Shown: positions 1 through 7,327 of the stretch, one piece after another
Numbering within the stretch: position 1 is the first letter of the stretch
Layout of the letters: every line of letters starts with the position of its first letter
Source of the DNA: Clostridia bacterium
GTDB taxonomy: Bacteria; Bacillota; Clostridia; Oscillospirales; CAG-272
Direction of reading: 5' to 3'
NCBI GenBank assembly: GCA_017473085.1
Contig: JAFUNF010000012.1
Span: 1 to 64,000, forward strand
DNA: 64,000 bases
Made by a program: the position numbers and the translations under genes
The notes under the pieces: model-generated
Told to the model about the DNA's origin: nothing
What the model saw: only the letters and a program-made list of their open reading frames with translations
Database searches by the model: none

Positions 1-193
1 AAGTAATTGTAATACCTCTTTCTTGCTCTTGCTCCATCCAGTCCATGGTAGCAGAACCTTCGTGAGTTTCACCTATTTTGTGTGTTTTACCAGTGTCAAA
101 CAAAATACGCTCTGTAGTAGTGGTCTTACCAGCGTCGATATGCGCCATGATACCAATATTACGGGTATTTTCAAGTGAATATTCTCTTGCCAT
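1..193 (-). CDS. fusA: Elongation factor G, N-terminal part (cut by window edge)
   Basis: Translational GTPase that drives tRNA-mRNA translocation on the ribosome. Only the first 64 residues are inside the window and the gene runs off the left edge. The protein begins [16 protein letters not shown] and carries the G1 P-loop AHIDAGKTT at about residues 17-25 and the switch-I motif RGITIT at the edge, all typical of EF-G. The start at 193 is preceded by GAAAGGAT. It follows rpsG by 79 bp, the standard str-operon order rpsL-rpsG-fusA. Confidence 0.97.
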   Translation of the reverse strand, partial: MAREYSLENTRNIGIMAHIDAGKTTTTERILFDTGKTHKIGETHEGSATMDWMEQEQERGITIT

Positions 194-272
194 CTGTTTA
201 TCCTTTCAATAATTAACGCTCAATGCATATTAAATTGCTTGAGCATACGTCTTGTCATCACAAGGGCGACAA

Positions 273-743
273 TTAATATCTGTAATGAGCAAAAGCCTTA
301 TTAGCTTCAGCCATTCTGTGAGTTTCTTCTTTCTTCTTGAATGCTCCGCCCATGCTGTTCTTCGCATCAAGTATTTCTGCAGCAAGTCTCTCTGCCATTG
401 TCTTTTCACCACGTTTTCTTGAGTACAAGGTGATCCAACGTAGTCCGAGTGTTTGACGTCTTTCTTCTCTTACTTCCATTGGAACTTGGTAGTTAGAGCC
501 ACCTACACGGCGAGCCTTAACCTCCAAAACTGGCATAACGTTGTTAAGAGCCTGCACAAACATATCAAGACCATTCTCACCAGTCTTCTCTTCAACGATC
601 TTAAATGCATCGTAAACAATCTTTTGAGCTACACCCTTCTTACCATCAAGCATGATGTTGTTGATGAGCTTTGTTACGAGCTGTGAACCATAAAGTGGAT
701 CTGGTAATACTGTTCTCTTGGAAATTTGACCTCTTCTAGGCAC
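273..743 (-). CDS. rpsG: 30S ribosomal protein S7 (GTG start)
   Basis: Small-subunit head protein that binds 16S rRNA near the E site. The body ([18 protein letters not shown] to the C-terminal AFAHYRY) is a full S7. An ATG exists at 761, but it lies inside the Shine-Dalgarno sequence itself: AAGGAGGG at 751-758 sits 7 nt upstream of a GTG at 741-743. Starting at the GTG gives 156 residues, the usual S7 length, and the canonical PRRG N-terminus, so the GTG is preferred over the ATG, which would add six residues. It lies between rpsL and fusA in one transcription unit. Confidence 0.95.
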   Translation of the reverse strand: MPRRGQISKRTVLPDPLYGSQLVTKLINNIMLDGKKGVAQKIVYDAFKIVEEKTGENGLDMFVQALNNVMPVLEVKARRVGGSNYQVPMEVREERRQTLGLRWITLYSRKRGEKTMAERLAAEILDAKNSMGGAFKKKEETHRMAEANKAFAHYRY

Positions 744-904
744 TTTTCTTCCCTCCTTCATTAAAAATATGATATCATTGGTACTCGAAAGAAATTTCTC
801 CCGTCGTGTCCAAACAAGTTGCCACTGACATAATAAACATTTATTTCAGCATCAAAGTTAGGAACGATTAAAAAATTTAACTTTACTTACCTGCTAAAGA
901 AAAA

Positions 905-1321
905 TTACTTCTTCTTAGCTTTCTTTGCACCGTACTTAGAACGGCTTTGGTTACGGTTTGCAACACCTTGTGCATCAAGTGTACCACGAATTACATGGTA
1001 ACGTACACCAGGCAAGTCACGTACTCTACCACCACGGATAAGAACAACTGAGTGCTCTTGTAGGTTATGACCAATACCGGGGATGTAGGTTGTTACTTCC
1101 ATACCATTTGTAAGCTTAACTCTTGCAATCTTACGAAGAGCTGAGTTTGGCTTCTTTGGTGTAGTAGTTGTAACCTTTGTGCAAACGCCTCTCTTTTGAG
1201 GTGCGCTTTGTTCAATCGCTTTATTCTTCAAAGAGTTAAAGCCTGTTTGAAGAACTGGGGTTTGAGACTTATAAGTCTTGTTGCTTCTACCCTGTCTAAC
1301 GAGCTGATTAAAGGTTGGCAT
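905..1321 (-). CDS. rpsL: 30S ribosomal protein S12
   Basis: Decoding-centre protein of the small subunit, site of streptomycin-resistance mutations. The 138-residue product starts [12 protein letters not shown] and contains the conserved KKPNSALRK and [16 protein letters not shown] blocks. It has an S12 insertion after about residue 25 ([18 protein letters not shown]) as in other clostridia. AAGGAGG lies 7 nt before the ATG. It is the first gene of the rpsL-rpsG-fusA operon and is driven by the promoter at 1439-1467. The 161-nt gap to rpsG is long for this operon and holds no gene. Confidence 0.97.
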   Translation of the reverse strand: MPTFNQLVRQGRSNKTYKSQTPVLQTGFNSLKNKAIEQSAPQKRGVCTKVTTTTPKKPNSALRKIARVKLTNGMEVTTYIPGIGHNLQEHSVVLIRGGRVRDLPGVRYHVIRGTLDAQGVANRNQSRSKYGAKKAKKK

Positions 1322-1467
1322 CTTTTTCCTCCTTCTTTAAAAAATAAATGTTCATACGCAGGTGCCATTGGCACGATTGTATTTGTATCGCCTGCTAATA
1401 GGCATAGTTATAGCTTATTCGCAAGCACATACAGTTGTATTATATCATTAGATATTTTTGTTGTCAA
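1322..1467 (-). promoter_or_regulatory. Promoter and ~110-nt leader of the rpsL operon
   Basis: On the minus strand TTGACA (1462-1467) and TATAAT (1439-1444) are separated by 17 nt, a perfect sigma-A promoter. The transcript would have a leader of roughly 105 nt before rpsL, containing a short self-complementary GTGCC-AT-GGCAC hairpin around 1362-1374. Whether the leader regulates anything is not known. Confidence 0.85.
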
Positions 1468-1501
1468 GCAGAAGTATTTTTGTTGAAATTTTTCTCTCTT
1501 T

Positions 1502-1547
1502 TGCACAAAAGAATTTTAGTTTTTTAAAACATTTTGTGCATTTTTTT
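1502..1547 (+). terminator. Hairpin followed by a T-run in the ftsZ-rpsL gap
   Basis: TGCACAAAA (1502-1510) pairs with TTTTGTGCA (1532-1540), followed by seven T on the plus strand. No plus-strand gene ends here, so the intended transcript is unclear; it could block antisense transcription. The rest of 1468-1630 is T-rich and shows no gene. Confidence 0.3.
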
Positions 1548-1594
1548 GTTAATTACCAACAAATTTTAGTTGTTTTTTTGCTTTTCGAGGACAT

Positions 1595-1624
1595 TAAGAG
1601 CCTCAACAGATGTTAAGGCTCTTA
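1595..1624 (-). terminator. Hairpin just 3' of ftsZ
   Basis: TAAGAGCCT (1595-1603) pairs with AGGCTCTTA (1616-1624), directly after the ftsZ stop codon. The minus strand has no immediate U-run after it, so it is a weak intrinsic terminator at best. Confidence 0.4.
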
Positions 1625-1630
1625 CTTTTA

Positions 1631-2737
1631 TCAATATTTGTTGTCAAAGTCGCCACTGTTGGCACTTCTTCTGTTTTCATTTACCATCTTGAGAATACTG
1701 TCAATAGACTCATCATCGTCAACCTTACCAGGTCCAACTATATTGATTTCTTCGTCGTCGCCAATTTTAACAGGAGTATTTTTTTTGCTAAATCCTGTTG
1801 CTATAATTGTAACCTTGATTGTATCCTCAAGGGTTTCATCGAAGTTTACGCCCCAAATGATGTTAGCGTCACCTGCTGCTTCATTAGTTATCATAGATGA
1901 TGCAATATCAGCCTCATCAAGCTCAACACCCTCTGAAACTGTAATACTGATAAGCACACCATTTGCTCCCTTAATAGACGTTTCAAGAAGTGGACTGGAG
2001 ATTGCCATTTTAGCAGCCTCAACTGCCTTATTTTCACCAGTTGCCTCACCAACGCCCATATGTGCCATTCCTGCATCCTTCATTACCGTAGAAACGTCAG
2101 CAAAGTCAAGGTTTACAAAGCCTGCAACATTAATGAGGTCAGATATACTTTTAACACCACGCTTCAAAACATCATCGGCAATACCAAAGGCATTCATAAG
2201 TGTAATCTTTTGATCTGAAATTTCCTTTAGCTTTTCGTTAGGGATAACAACCAAGGAGTCAACGTATTTTTTAAGCTCGTTAATGCCGTTGTCTGCTTGA
2301 AGCATTCTTCTTGGTCCTTCAAACTTAAAGGGCTTAGTTACAATACCAACAGTAAGCACTCCCATTTCCTTAGCAATTCTTGCCACAACTGGTGCTGCAC
2401 CTGTGCCTGTGCCACCACCCATACCAGTAGCTACAAACACCATATCTGCGCCCTTGATGGCTTCCTTGATTTCGTCAGCACTTTCCTCGGCTGCCTTAGC
2501 ACCCTTTTCTGGGTCTGCACCTGCGCCCTTACCACTTGTAATTTGCTCGCCTATGCAGATTTTTTTAGCTGCACCAGATCTTGCTAGGGCTTGTCTATCT
2601 GTATTTATTGCGATAAATTCTACACCCTTAATATTTGAAGAAATCATACGGTTTACTGCGTTGTTACCGCCACCGCCTACACCTAAAACTCTTATATCTA
2701 CACCTGATTCAAAATCATTATCTAATTCAAAAGCCAT
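1631..2737 (-). CDS. ftsZ: Cell division protein FtsZ
   Basis: Tubulin-like GTPase that polymerises into the cytokinetic Z ring. The 368-residue protein has [13 protein letters not shown] near residue 20, the tubulin signature [13 protein letters not shown] near 107, and the synergy-loop region [18 protein letters not shown]. The globular part ends near 318, leaving a short acidic linker. The last residues ([15 protein letters not shown] followed by [11 protein letters not shown]) do not show the common IPxFLR-type C-terminal peptide that binds FtsA/SepF/ZapA-type partners. Start: ATGGCTTTTG with GGAGG 9 nt upstream. It has its own promoter and is not in a dcw cluster. Confidence 0.97.
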   Translation of the reverse strand: MAFELDNDFESGVDIRVLGVGGGGNNAVNRMISSNIKGVEFIAINTDRQALARSGAAKKICIGEQITSGKGAGADPEKGAKAAEESADEIKEAIKGADMVFVATGMGGGTGTGAAPVVARIAKEMGVLTVGIVTKPFKFEGPRRMLQADNGINELKKYVDSLVVIPNEKLKEISDQKITLMNAFGIADDVLKRGVKSISDLINVAGFVNLDFADVSTVMKDAGMAHMGVGEATGENKAVEAAKMAISSPLLETSIKGANGVLISITVSEGVELDEADIASSMITNEAAGDANIIWGVNFDETLEDTIKVTIIATGFSKKNTPVKIGDDEEINIVGPGKVDDDESIDSILKMVNENRRSANSGDFDNKY

Positions 2738-2781
2738 TATTTTTTACCTCCATCAAATTTTATACATAATTATACATTATA

Positions 2782-2810
2782 ATAATACACTACTTTTTTT
2801 AATTTTGCAA
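2782..2810 (-). promoter_or_regulatory. Putative ftsZ promoter
   Basis: Minus strand TTGCAA (2805-2810), 17-nt spacer, TATTAT (2782-2787), about 45 nt before the ftsZ start. Confidence 0.6.
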
Positions 2811-2846
2811 GAGTTTTTACAAGTTTGTGAATTTTATTTTTTCTTG

Positions 2847-2875
2847 TTGACTTTTCTACCAAAGTAAAGTATAAT
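2847..2875 (+). promoter_or_regulatory. Promoter of the sugar-nucleotide dehydratase gene
   Basis: TTGACT (2847-2852), 17-nt spacer, TATAAT (2870-2875), 75 nt before the ATG at 2951. Divergent from the ftsZ promoter. Confidence 0.75.
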
Positions 2876-2950
2876 TAGAAACAGTCAAAATTCGTTTTAA
2901 TTCGAATTTATTGATAAGCACCTCGCTTATACTTTTTAGGAGTAACTTTT

Positions 2951-4810
2951 ATGAAGAATTTTTATAAGCAACCTTTTTTTAGAGCCCTGCTACTGAGTCT
3001 TGTGCTCGTTGTTAGCTTTTTCATTTCAACACTTTTAGCTACTGCTTTGGATAAAACTATAACCATTGACGAATATTTTTCGATTTGCACTATTCCTTTA
3101 GTAGTTGGTGCAACATTGATTTGCTTATTCGTTTTGGTTTCAAGGCTTTATGCCACATCCTTTAGATATGCAAGCGTAAATGAAATTATAAAGGTATTTG
3201 TCATTTCTGCTCTAATACTTGTTGCTTTGATTGTTATTCATTTTCTTCCATTTAATCAAGCATTAGTTAATGGCATCGGATTAGATTGGTGTGCTCTTGT
3301 CTTTACCAGCTTTTTTATTATTTCGTTGTTTGTTATCTTTGCGTACAGATTTTTCCTTTCTGTAAGACATCAGTTCACTCACAGAAGTGCATCAGAAAAG
3401 ACAAGAATCCTTATAGTTGGTGCTGGTGAGGGTGGAAGCATGATTCTTCGTGAAATTATGTCGAGTGACAAGATCAACCTTGAGCCTGTTGGCTTTGTTG
3501 ACGATGACCCAGCCAAGATAGGCACTTACATTCTTGGAGTTAAGGTTCTTGGCAAATGTGAGGATATAAAAGAAATTGCTGAAAGCACTAAAGCTTCACA
3601 AATTTTTATAGCTATGCCTTCTGCAAACGCTCAAGCAATTAAAAGAGTTACAAGCTACTGTATTGATACAAAATGTGAGGTTAAAACTCTTCCAGGTCTT
3701 TATCAGCTTATGGATGGTGCTATTTCCGTTTCAAGACTTCGTAACGTTGACGTAAACGACTTGCTTGGTCGTGACCCTGTCAAAACTAATTTATCTGAGG
3801 TTATGGGCTATATTGAGGATCAGGTTGTATTGGTTACAGGTGGTGGTGGCTCAATCGGTAGCGAGCTTTGTCGTCAAATCGCTGAGCATAATCCTAAGCA
3901 GTTAATTATTCTTGACATTTATGAAAACAATGCATACGATATTGAGCAGGAATTAAAGAGAAAGCTTCCAAACTTAAATTTGGTTACTCTTATCGCTTCA
4001 ATTCGTGACAGTGTAAAAATGGATGACGTGTTTAAAAAATATCGTCCTGATATTGTTTTCCATGCAGCTGCCCACAAGCATGTGCCTCTTATGGAGACAA
4101 GCCCTAACGAGGCAGTTAAAAACAATATTTTAGGCACCTATAAGGTTGTTAAATGTGCCGAAAAATATGAGGTTAAAAAGTTTGTTCAAATTTCAACCGA
4201 CAAGGCAGTAAATCCTACTAACATCATGGGCGCAACTAAGCGTGTTTGCGAAATGATTATTCAAGCCTTTTCAAGAAAATCCAAGACCTGCTTTGTTGCA
4301 GTTAGATTTGGTAACGTGCTCGGTTCTAACGGCTCTGTTATTCCACTTTTCAAGAAGCAAATCGAGGAGGGTGGTCCTGTTACTGTTACACACAAGGATA
4401 TTATTCGTTATTTCATGACTATTCCTGAGGCTGTAAGCCTTGTTTTACAGGCTGGTGCTCAAGCTAACGGTGGAGAGATTTTTGTTCTTGATATGGGCGA
4501 GCAGGTCAGAATTTACGACCTTGCAGTAAACCTAATCAAGCTATCAGGCTACGAGCCTCACAAGGATATTGAGATTAAAATCACAGGTCTTCGTCCTGGA
4601 GAAAAGCTTTACGAGGAAAGGCTTATGGCTGAGGAAGGACTTACCAAAACTGCTAACGACAGAATTAGCATTGGCAAGCCACTTGAAATTGACGACCAAA
4701 AGCTATTTGAAACTCTTGATAAGCTATACGACGAGGCTTACTCCGAGAGCGAGCAAATGAAGGATTTGGTTAAGGAGCTTGTTCCTACATACAAAATTGA
4801 CAGAAGATAA
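2951..4810 (+). CDS. Membrane-bound NDP-sugar epimerase/dehydratase, CapD/FlaA1/PglF family
   Basis: Predicted nucleotide-sugar 4,6-dehydratase acting on UDP-GlcNAc-type substrates for capsule, lipid-linked oligosaccharide or glycoprotein glycans, anchored at the inner face of the membrane. The 619 residues comprise four N-terminal membrane helices (about 10-135), a first Rossmann/CoA-binding-like domain with GAGEGG at 157-162, then an SDR domain with GGGGSIGSE near 297-305. The SDR Tyr is replaced by Met: STDKAVNPTNIMGATK gives M426-x3-K430, the hallmark of FlaA1/WbpM-type dehydratases. Start has AGGAG 9 nt upstream. It stands alone with its own promoter and terminator. Its last 129 bases are duplicated 907 bp downstream. 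Confidence 0.9.
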   Translation: MKNFYKQPFFRALLLSLVLVVSFFISTLLATALDKTITIDEYFSICTIPLVVGATLICLFVLVSRLYATSFRYASVNEIIKVFVISALILVALIVIHFLPFNQALVNGIGLDWCALVFTSFFIISLFVIFAYRFFLSVRHQFTHRSASEKTRILIVGAGEGGSMILREIMSSDKINLEPVGFVDDDPAKIGTYILGVKVLGKCEDIKEIAESTKASQIFIAMPSANAQAIKRVTSYCIDTKCEVKTLPGLYQLMDGAISVSRLRNVDVNDLLGRDPVKTNLSEVMGYIEDQVVLVTGGGGSIGSELCRQIAEHNPKQLIILDIYENNAYDIEQELKRKLPNLNLVTLIASIRDSVKMDDVFKKYRPDIVFHAAAHKHVPLMETSPNEAVKNNILGTYKVVKCAEKYEVKKFVQISTDKAVNPTNIMGATKRVCEMIIQAFSRKSKTCFVAVRFGNVLGSNGSVIPLFKKQIEEGGPVTVTHKDIIRYFMTIPEAVSLVLQAGAQANGGEIFVLDMGEQVRIYDLAVNLIKLSGYEPHKDIEIKITGLRPGEKLYEERLMAEEGLTKTANDRISIGKPLEIDDQKLFETLDKLYDEAYSESEQMKDLVKELVPTYKIDRR

Positions 4811-4812
4811 AC

Positions 4813-4850
4813 AAAAAAGCAAGAGTGCCAACTGGCACTCTTGCTTTTTT
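4813..4850 (+). terminator. Terminator of the dehydratase gene
   Basis: A-tract, stem GCAAGAGTGCC / GGCACTCTTGC with loop AACT, then TTTTTT, 3 nt after the stop codon. Confidence 0.9.
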
Positions 4851-4871
4851 GTTATTCAAATTTAATCCTTT

Positions 4872-4898
4872 GGAGACGAGGAACTGTCCCCTGTCTCC
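4872..4898 (+). repeat. 27-bp interrupted palindrome, copy 1 (R1)
   Basis: Starts GGAGACGAGGAAC and ends CCCCTGTCTCC; the ends GGAGAC/GTCTCC are complementary. Further copies lie at 5398, 5561, 5779, 5932 and 38901. R1 and the copy at 5398 are in opposite orientation and bracket the gene at 4927-5367. Confidence 0.85.
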
Positions 4899-4926
4899 AT
4901 TTTCATTTATGAGTAATCTGTCCTTT

Positions 4927-5367
4927 CTACACGTCAGAATGATAAAACTCTTTTTCTCCCATATGATTTTCAATGGAGCGCCATTTGAGCTTTGAAGCGC
5001 AAATTAAAGTACCTGCATAGTCATCCAAATCAGATTTTGACAAATCACCACCATCACACCAGTAAATAGCTCCGTTTTTCATAATCATTGTCGAATTTAA
5101 TATTTCACAGGTATAGCTTTCATCACAAGGGAATAGTTTTAAATGCTTTAGACCTTGAAATTCCATCTCTATCATAGAGTTTTTTTCGTATTGTCGTTGA
5201 ATTACAATTCGTAAAACCCTACGGTCGTTTAAGGGATGCATTGAAAGATTTTCATCAACATACGCTCCACTTATATAACTTATTTCCTTTATGCAACTAT
5301 CGTGAAAATAGCATACCTTTTCCATAAACTTCAATATTTCATCGTTAGTAGCAATTGTCTCCCACAT
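4927..5367 (-). CDS. Conserved-looking hypothetical protein, 146 aa
   Basis: Not recognised with confidence. The product is soluble and acidic, with FHDSCIKEI near residue 22, a DRRVLRIVIQRQY beta-rich block and a C-terminal WCDGGDLSKSDLD region. The FHDS pattern resembles small stand-alone or immunity-type families, but that is only an impression. ATG at 5367 has AAGGG upstream and a promoter at 5494-5523, so it looks like a functional monocistronic gene. It sits inside the accessory patch between inverted copies of the 27-bp repeat, both of which would fall in or next to its untranslated regions. It may have arrived as a cassette between dehydratase 3'-end copies. Confidence 0.7.
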   Translation of the reverse strand: MWETIATNDEILKFMEKVCYFHDSCIKEISYISGAYVDENLSMHPLNDRRVLRIVIQRQYEKNSMIEMEFQGLKHLKLFPCDESYTCEILNSTMIMKNGAIYWCDGGDLSKSDLDDYAGTLICASKLKWRSIENHMGEKEFYHSDV

Positions 5368-5397
5368 AGAATTTTCCCTTTCTAAAACTAACCAAAT

Positions 5398-5424
5398 GGA
5401 GACAGAGGACGGTTCCTTGTCTTC
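5398..5424 (-). repeat. 27-bp interrupted palindrome, copy 2 (R2)
   Basis: Reads GAAGACAAGGAACC and then GTCCTCTGTCTCC on the minus strand, so it is inverted relative to R1. It lies in the 5' untranslated region of the 4927-5367 gene. Confidence 0.8.
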
Positions 5425-5493
5425 ATCTTTCTTTTAGTTTTTTAATCTTTTGCGCCTATTTGCTAAGCGATGACAAGTCGCTTTTCTATTTTT

Positions 5494-5523
5494 ATTATAC
5501 TATTTCGTTAATACTATTGTCAA
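5494..5523 (-). promoter_or_regulatory. Promoter for the 146-aa hypothetical gene
   Basis: Minus strand TTGACA (5518-5523), 18-nt spacer, TATAAT (5494-5499). The leader contains a hairpin AAGCGA/TCGCTT at 5465-5483 and repeat R2. Confidence 0.75.
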
Positions 5524-5560
5524 GATATTTATTTTCCTTCACTTTTCCTATAAAGATAAC

Positions 5561-5588
5561 AAGACAAGCCACCGTCCCCTGTCTTCCC
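5561..5588 (+). repeat. 27-bp interrupted palindrome, copy 3 (R3), at the duplication junction
   Basis: AAGACAAGCCACC followed by GTCCCCTGTCTTCCC. Its right end directly abuts the second copy of the dehydratase 3' end at 5589. Confidence 0.8.
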
Positions 5589-5717
5589 CTTGAAATTGAC
5601 GACCAAAAGCTATTTGAAACTCTTGATAAGCTATACGACGAGGCTTACTCCGAGAGCGAGCAAATGAAGGATTTGGTTAAGGAGCTTGTTCCTACATACA
5701 AAATCGACAGAAGATAA
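5589..5717 (+). pseudogene. Duplicated 3' end of the sugar-nucleotide dehydratase gene
   Basis: Bases 5589-5724 match 4682-4817 over 136 bp with one difference (T4798 versus C5705, silent in an Ile codon). The copy retains the last 42 codons and the stop but has no start or upstream domain, so it is a gene fragment. The offset is 907 bp. The downstream repeats R1 and R4 keep the same 907-bp offset, so the duplicated segment originally extended at least through the repeat, although the two terminator hairpins between them differ in sequence. Confidence 0.95.
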
Positions 5718-5719
5718 AC

Positions 5720-5753
5720 AAAAACGGATAAGGCTTTTCCCTTATCCGTTTTT
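5720..5753 (+). terminator. Terminator after the duplicated gene fragment
   Basis: A-run, stem CGGATAAGG / CCTTATCCG, T-run. It occupies the same relative position as the terminator at 4813-4850 but has an unrelated stem sequence. Confidence 0.85.
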
Positions 5754-5876
5754 GTTTGTTCGTTTACTTTCAAAATTTGGAGGCGAGGAACCGTTCCTTG
5801 TCTCCCCTTGATTTATTCCCATCAACATAATATGATATGTTCCTGTTTTACTCATCGTTCTGGGTTGTCTTGACAT
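5742..5876 (-). pseudogene. Truncated REP-associated tyrosine (Y1/HUH) transposase
   Basis: From the ATG at 5876 (GGAGG 8 nt upstream) the frame reads MSRQPRTMSKTG then TYHIMLMGINQ, the recognisable N-terminus of Y1_Tnp/RAYT-type transposases, which usually begin MxRxxR...TGxYHxMxRGxN. After Gln23 the frame enters repeat R4 and continues through unrelated sequence to a stop at 5742, giving 44 codons instead of roughly 200. The HUH catalytic motif and the Tyr are lost. It still has a promoter (5905-5933) and lies between repeats R5 and R4. It may be what mobilised this repeat family. Confidence 0.8.
5779..5805 (+). repeat. 27-bp interrupted palindrome, copy 4 (R4), fused to the transposase stump
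   Basis: GGAGGCGAGGAACC then GTTCCTTGTCTCC. It begins exactly 907 bp after R1 and directly adjoins the truncated Y1 transposase reading frame. Confidence 0.85.
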
Positions 5877-5904
5877 TTCATAATCCTCCGTTTTTCATAA
5901 TTGT

Positions 5905-5933
5905 AGTTTACCACAGTGATTTTACTTTGTCAA
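5905..5933 (-). promoter_or_regulatory. Promoter of the truncated transposase
   Basis: Minus strand TTGACA (5928-5933), 17-nt spacer, TAAACT (5905-5910), followed by GGAGG and the ATG at 5876. Confidence 0.6.
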
Positions 5934-5971
5934 GACAAGCCACCGTCCCCTGTCTCCTGTCCCCTGTCTCC
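5932..5971 (+). repeat. 27-bp interrupted palindrome, copy 5 (R5), with partial tandem extension
   Basis: AAGACAAGCCACC then GTCCCCTGTCTCC, followed by a second TGTCCCCTGTCTCC half. It lies between the transposase promoter and the 3' end of the next gene. Confidence 0.8.
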
Positions 5972-5976
5972 TTATT

Positions 5977-7065
5977 TTAATCTAATGCATTCTTAGCATT
6001 TGTTGATTCTGAGGATAAATCTGTTGACTGACAATAATAAACAGAAGTCGTATCAATTTCCGTGGCTTCACGAATGCCATAATTACCTCTATCATAAGAA
6101 TAGAATAGAATCATATTGTTGTCGAAGTCGTAATCCATCCATGCGAACAAAGGTATATTGGCAACATTTATTCCGGTTGTCATATTGTGGGTGTCCCCAA
6201 CATATTTCATGGCATAAACATTAAAATATCTTGTTTCGGCATCAAAAGAGTTAAATATTAAGAAAAGCTGTTCAGCTTTTGATTGTAATGTTTGTTCTAC
6301 AGAATCTTCAACTCTGATTCTTAACTCTAAGCCTTTATGGGTTTCTATGTCAACATTAACTTTACTAACAATTGTACATGATTTATTGGCAGAAATCCAA
6401 TCATTTAAGAACACAGCTTGAAAGTATTTTCCTCTATGAAAATAGTTGTAATTTTCCATTTCTTCATCTGTTAATGAATATTTCAACATATATTCAGTGT
6501 AATATCCACCAGCGTTTTCTATGTAAGTTGCAATATATAAATTATTTTTTTCATCTTCATCTTTTTTTATGAATGATTGAGTTCTACACTCATATTCCCC
6601 GGCTTTGACTTTTTCAATGTCGTGACCTTGTTCTTCCAAGAAAGTGTAAGGGTGTGGGTCGAAGTATGGAGAAGAGTAAAGAGATGGGTCTTGTTGTGCT
6701 CTGACAAGAAGATTTGTGTAATATTCCTCTGTCAACATTTCTTGTACCAGTGGAGAATATTTGCTAAGTTTATCTTCCGTTAAATTGCCGCCGGAGGTGT
6801 CTGTGCCATTTGAGCCGATGTCGGTTGAAAGGCTGGAGTCGGTGGTGCTAGAAGAGTCTGTCCATGCACTATTCGTGCTTGAACCGATGTCGGTTTGAAT
6901 TTCATTTACATTGCAGCTTGTAAGGATAAACGCTATTGAACCAGCTGCAATCAATGGAAAAATTTTCTTTTTGCCGAAATTCGATACTGTTAGCCCAGTG
7001 CTCTTTAGTTTTTGTAATAGTTTTAAAAGCGACTTTTCATTTGTAGGTTTAGTGTTATTTTCCAT
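5977..7065 (-). CDS. Hypothetical lipoprotein, 362 aa
   Basis: Function not recognised. The start is taken at 7065 (MENNTKPTNEK) because AGGAG lies 7 nt upstream; an upstream in-frame start at 7122 would overlap the promoter. A basic stretch is followed by a hydrophobic segment (FPLIAAGSIAFIL) and the lipobox-like LTSC, so it is probably a lipoprotein with an unusually long n-region. A Ser/Thr/Gly/Asp-rich linker (about 55-95) precedes a mixed alpha/beta extracellular domain with many aromatic residues. It is monocistronic, driven by the promoter at 7094-7122, and borders the repeat-rich patch. Confidence 0.8.
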   Translation of the reverse strand: MENNTKPTNEKSLLKLLQKLKSTGLTVSNFGKKKIFPLIAAGSIAFILTSCNVNEIQTDIGSSTNSAWTDSSSTTDSSLSTDIGSNGTDTSGGNLTEDKLSKYSPLVQEMLTEEYYTNLLVRAQQDPSLYSSPYFDPHPYTFLEEQGHDIEKVKAGEYECRTQSFIKKDEDEKNNLYIATYIENAGGYYTEYMLKYSLTDEEMENYNYFHRGKYFQAVFLNDWISANKSCTIVSKVNVDIETHKGLELRIRVEDSVEQTLQSKAEQLFLIFNSFDAETRYFNVYAMKYVGDTHNMTTGINVANIPLFAWMDYDFDNNMILFYSYDRGNYGIREATEIDTTSVYYCQSTDLSSESTNAKNALD

Positions 7066-7093
7066 AAAAACTCCTATTAAAATGTTTTGTCTT

Positions 7094-7122
7094 ATTATAC
7101 TAAACATATTTAGATTTGTCAA
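7094..7122 (-). promoter_or_regulatory. Promoter of the 5977-7065 lipoprotein gene
   Basis: Minus strand TTGACA (7117-7122), 17-nt spacer, TATAAT (7094-7099). Confidence 0.85.
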
Positions 7123-7150
7123 GTTGTAAGACAGAAAAACAAGGGGGTGA

Positions 7151-7260
7151 AAAAACGACTCTGGCGATTCTTTAGTCTTTACTCAGGACTTTTGGGGTCA
7201 GGTTATAAAAAGACTCTTGACAGTGCAGTTTTAGTCTTTCACGAGGCAGAAAAATCGCCT
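7151..7260. other. Intergenic segment with nested inverted repeats
   Basis: GGCGATT near the left end pairs with AATCGCC near the right end. Between them AGTCTTT occurs twice and AAAGACT once, allowing alternative pairings. No open frame with a ribosome site is seen. It might be a structured RNA or a decayed mobile element; nothing further can be said. Confidence 0.35.
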
Positions 7261-7292
7261 TAAAGGTGGTTATTTCAGAATAAAAGATAACA

Positions 7293-7327
7293 AAAAATGA
7301 GAGTTGCTTTGTCAACTCTCATTTTTT
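7293..7327 (-). terminator. Terminator of ligA-cca
   Basis: AAAAAATGAGAGTTG (7293-7306) pairs with CAACTCTCATTTTTT (7313-7327), loop CTTTGT, overlapping the cca stop codon. Symmetric, so it can act in both directions. Confidence 0.9.

Noticed and set aside
1322-1438. Riboswitch in the rpsL leader
   Set aside because: Only a short hairpin is visible and no known aptamer pattern fits. Called a leader only.
1638-2867. Long plus-strand frames opposite ftsZ (191 and 154 codons)
   Set aside because: Antisense shadows of a conserved gene with no ribosome sites.
5460-5717. 85-codon plus-strand frame ending in the dehydratase tail
   Set aside because: The in-frame start is in a promoter region of the opposite strand with no ribosome site; only the last 43 codons are meaningful, as a duplicated gene fragment.
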